Assembly: GCA_963555705.1 (NCBI GenBank)
Contig: OY743177.1
Span: 55,944,096 to 56,008,095, forward strand
From: Ligustrum vulgare
Lineage: Eukaryota > Streptophyta > Magnoliopsida > Lamiales > Oleaceae
Length of the DNA stretch: 64,000 bases
Direction of reading: 5' to 3'
Shown here piece after piece: positions 61,938 through 64,000 of the stretch (the first letter of the stretch is position 1; each line of letters starts with the position of its first letter). The notes beneath the pieces were generated by a model. That model worked only from the letters and a program-made list of their open reading frames with translations, did not search any database and was not told the DNA's origin. The position numbers and the translations under genes were made by a program.

Positions 61938-62056
61938 TCTTCTAAACTGTAAAATATGTCCATAATAAGAGTCATTAGTGAAAAGAAAGGTATTACAGCC
62001 CTAATTGGGGATAACCATTCCACACTCCTTTTGAGATAAGATACATAATTATGCCA

Positions 62057-62225
62057 ACAAAACCAAACAGAAAGAAATAGCAATTCTTTGATGCTGACTC
62101 ATTTTTATTTGAACTAATAAGCAATTTGGCAAAAGTTTTAAGATTTATAAAACAAAACCAAACAGAAAGAAATAGCAATTCCTTGATGCTGACTCTCATT
62201 GTTATTTGAACTAATAAGCAATTCG
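62057..62225. repeat. Tandem duplication of about 95 bp inside the inner hAT
   Basis: AACCAAACAGAAAGAAATAG followed by CAATTC(T/C)TTGATGCTGAC and TTTGAACTAATAAGCAATT occurs twice, offset by 95 bp. Confidence 0.8.
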
Positions 62226-62318
62226 GGAATCGGTATGAACTGTGTGAAAGATGAAGTATAATATTTGAGATATTGTCATTCAATGACCCTGTTTGTTAAC
62301 TTTACTAATTTCGTTGCA

Positions 62319-62556
62319 GTTAGAGAATGCTTTTGTTGCTGCTTCTATAAGAATGTTACTTGCTGCTTTTGTTGCTGCTTGTAGAAGACTTAGGCAAAGA
62401 AGGAAGAGAAGACAGGATTGGGTTTGGGGATCGATTGCTTCTACTGTTACAGTTGGTTCTGCTGTCTTATTATGGTCTTATTTCCAGACTGGAAAGGGAT
62501 CATCTTCCTCAAGCCAGTCACATGATACTGCTGTTGAACACGGTTCAAATCAATGA
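62319..62556 (+). pseudogene. Possible captured host exon inside the hAT (unknown protein)
   Basis: A well-formed acceptor (TTTCGTTGCAG) precedes an open frame giving LENAFVAASIRMLLAAFVAA, a basic RRLRQRRKRR patch, a hydrophobic stretch (IASTVTVGSAVLLWSYF) and a Ser-rich end with TGA. It looks like the final exon of a membrane protein gene and lies antisense in the likely 5'UTR intron of the transposase. I do not recognise the source gene. Chance is possible at this length. Confidence 0.35.
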
Positions 62557-63627
62557 ACTCCTAAGTGGATAGATTAGTACTTGTATACGAATTTCAGAGT
62601 TGCATCCTAAATCAATCCCTATTTCTACTCCAAAATCACCCACACTATACGGTATACACAATGGTGAACAGAAACCGGAAATGATGAAATCAAACTCAAA
62701 ATAAGGAAACAAGAGAGAATAAGGCTTACCGGCGATGACGAGTGAAGAACGAAGTCGGCGATGACCAGAGAAGAACGCAGAACACAGGGAGAGAAAGCTA
62801 GGTCTTCTGAGCAGTGAGCACTACGCAGCGTCTGGGTCTGGGTGAAAAAGTCGGCTGGAACTGTTGAGGATCAGATTTTAAGCCCCTGTTAGGCTGTTAG
62901 TCTGTTAGTATATTTTGTAATAAAAATAAGATGTTAAAGTTTTTAACTGTAAAAAATCAGAAAAAATTTCTATAATTTTCCAATTGAAAAATTAAATATT
63001 AATTATAATTCTTTTGGCGGGTTGGCGGTTTGAAACGGGTTTTGAAAATTGAAACCTAAACCAAACCACTCGAAAGCGGTTCGATTTGGGTCAAAACCGA
63101 AACCTTGACGGGTCCGCGTGGATCCGAACCAACGGTTTCGAAATTGCGGGTTCATTTCGGTTTAGCGGTTTGACGGTTTCGTTGTACAGCCCTAGTTGTG
63201 GGTTGGATGTTTCACTCAACCCAACTAAATGAAAATTTTAAAAATATAGGACCATTTAAATTTCAAGAATCTTAAGTTCATTTTTAATTTGGATGAAACT
63301 CATATATGGTTTAAACATATTTTAGTTTTATTAGTAAGTATTCAATTTATTATATTTGAGCTTATTGTGTTGTACGTAATTTATTTGAGTTAATAGTTAA
63401 TTTATGGGCATAATTTTTTAATTTTATAAGATTTTTAGTTAATTGGACCAAAGTTCGTACCACCTAACCTGATCGAAACTTGATTGAGTTGAGTTGGGTT
63501 GGGTTTGAACTCATATTTGGGTTGGGTTGGGTTGTGTTTATTTTTTATCAACCCGACCATAGTGGGTTGGGTTCAAGTTGGGCAAAAAATTGACCCAACC
63601 CAACACACGTCAATCCCTACTTGCGTA

Positions 63628-64000
63628 GGTTAAAAGTAGCTTGTTCCTTGTGAGGAGTTTGACAAAGTTGTTGCTTCATGTTAAAATACTGATAATAAGT
63701 ACACGGGTAGCTCCAGGCTCCAAAAATCATATATGAAAAAAATTCTGATGTATGTAATCGAAAATAATAAAGATTAAAATGAAACAAAATCACATATATT
63801 TGAGGAAGGAACCGACTTCTCACCCCACCCTTACTTCTTTCATGCCTGATATCAAGGGAAATTATGAAGTTACAATAGTTCTTTTTTTTTTTTTTTTAAC
63901 TGGCATATTTATTAATGTAATTTATTCATTAATTATCTCAGCAAATTAAAGATGATATATTTACAAATTGTTTAGTTGAAGATGATTTTTTTTTCAAGTT
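63628..64000. other. Gene-free AT-rich end of window
   Basis: Nothing recognisable apart from a run of T near 63882-63898. Confidence 0.5.

Larger units (their letters stand above)
60081..63194 (-). mobile_element. Inner hAT transposon with internally deleted transposase (3114 bp)
   Basis: Termini TAGGGGTGTAAACGG and the complement of GTTGTACAGCCCTA, flanked by the perfect 8-bp duplication GTTGTGGG (60073-60080 and 63195-63202). Subterminal CGGTTTG motifs occur at both ends. Transcription of the transposase runs leftward. A probable 5'UTR exon near 62735-62880 ends at a CGCCG|GTAAGC donor, and the coding exon starts at 61937. Confidence 0.9.
59934..63619. mobile_element. Outer hAT-like element (GGGTTGGG type) containing another hAT
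   Basis: Ends TACAGGTGGGC and CAATCCCTA are flanked by the 8-bp duplication CTTGCGTA (59926-59933 and 63620-63627). Subterminal regions are rich in GGTTGGGTTGGG and CAACCCAACC. Without the inner element it would be only about 570 bp, i.e. a MITE of the kind at 50168-50686. Confidence 0.8.

Overview
The window looks like nuclear DNA of a dicotyledonous plant. It is AT-rich and full of long homopolymers, microsatellites, nested LTR retrotransposons and hAT-type DNA transposons. It holds one clearly complete host gene, a four-exon plastid beta-amylase of the BAM1 type (51166-54255, minus strand), and the 3' part of a second host gene at the left edge (364-2331, plus strand). No species can be named from the sequence.

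Layout: 1-2331 holds the last exons of a one-membrane-segment plant protein. 2332-9930 is gene-poor, with microsatellites, a short relic of a thylakoid-lumen protein gene, and two arrays of degenerate AT-rich repeats. 9936-25311 is a Ty3/gypsy (Tat-like) element with gag-pol on the minus strand and, on the plus strand, an antisense 'gypsy-type transposase' ORF with its own TATA box and two apparent introns. A 3.3 kb solo LTR (18479-21775) splits its pol gene. 26565-27890 is a copy of the DNA that lies just downstream of BAM1. 28926-35902 is an LTR element with 202-bp LTRs and no recognisable pol. Instead it carries, in antisense, an intronless relic of a cytokinin-activating LOG gene and an intact 190-codon ORF resembling the nucleic-acid-binding proteins of filamentous plant RNA viruses. 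36087-42898 is a Ty1/copia element with decayed gag-pol. 43320-51025 is the second copy of the duplicated block, loaded with hAT insertions, one of which (46274-49715) has a nearly intact transposase. 54722-64000 has a Tourist-like MITE, simple repeats and a hAT nested in another hAT.

Insertion boundaries could be fixed from target-site duplications: ACTTT (gypsy), TTTTG (solo LTR), AAAAT and ATTTT (two LTR elements), and 8-bp duplications at most hAT insertions. Three hAT insertions in the block beside BAM1 are confirmed by the empty sites in its paralogue near 27 kb.

Function: BAM1 is expected to break down transitory starch in plastids, and its upstream region carries a G-box/ABRE fitting stress control. 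Almost everything else is mobile DNA, most of it disabled by stop codons that can be read as C-to-T changes, as expected for methylated repeats.
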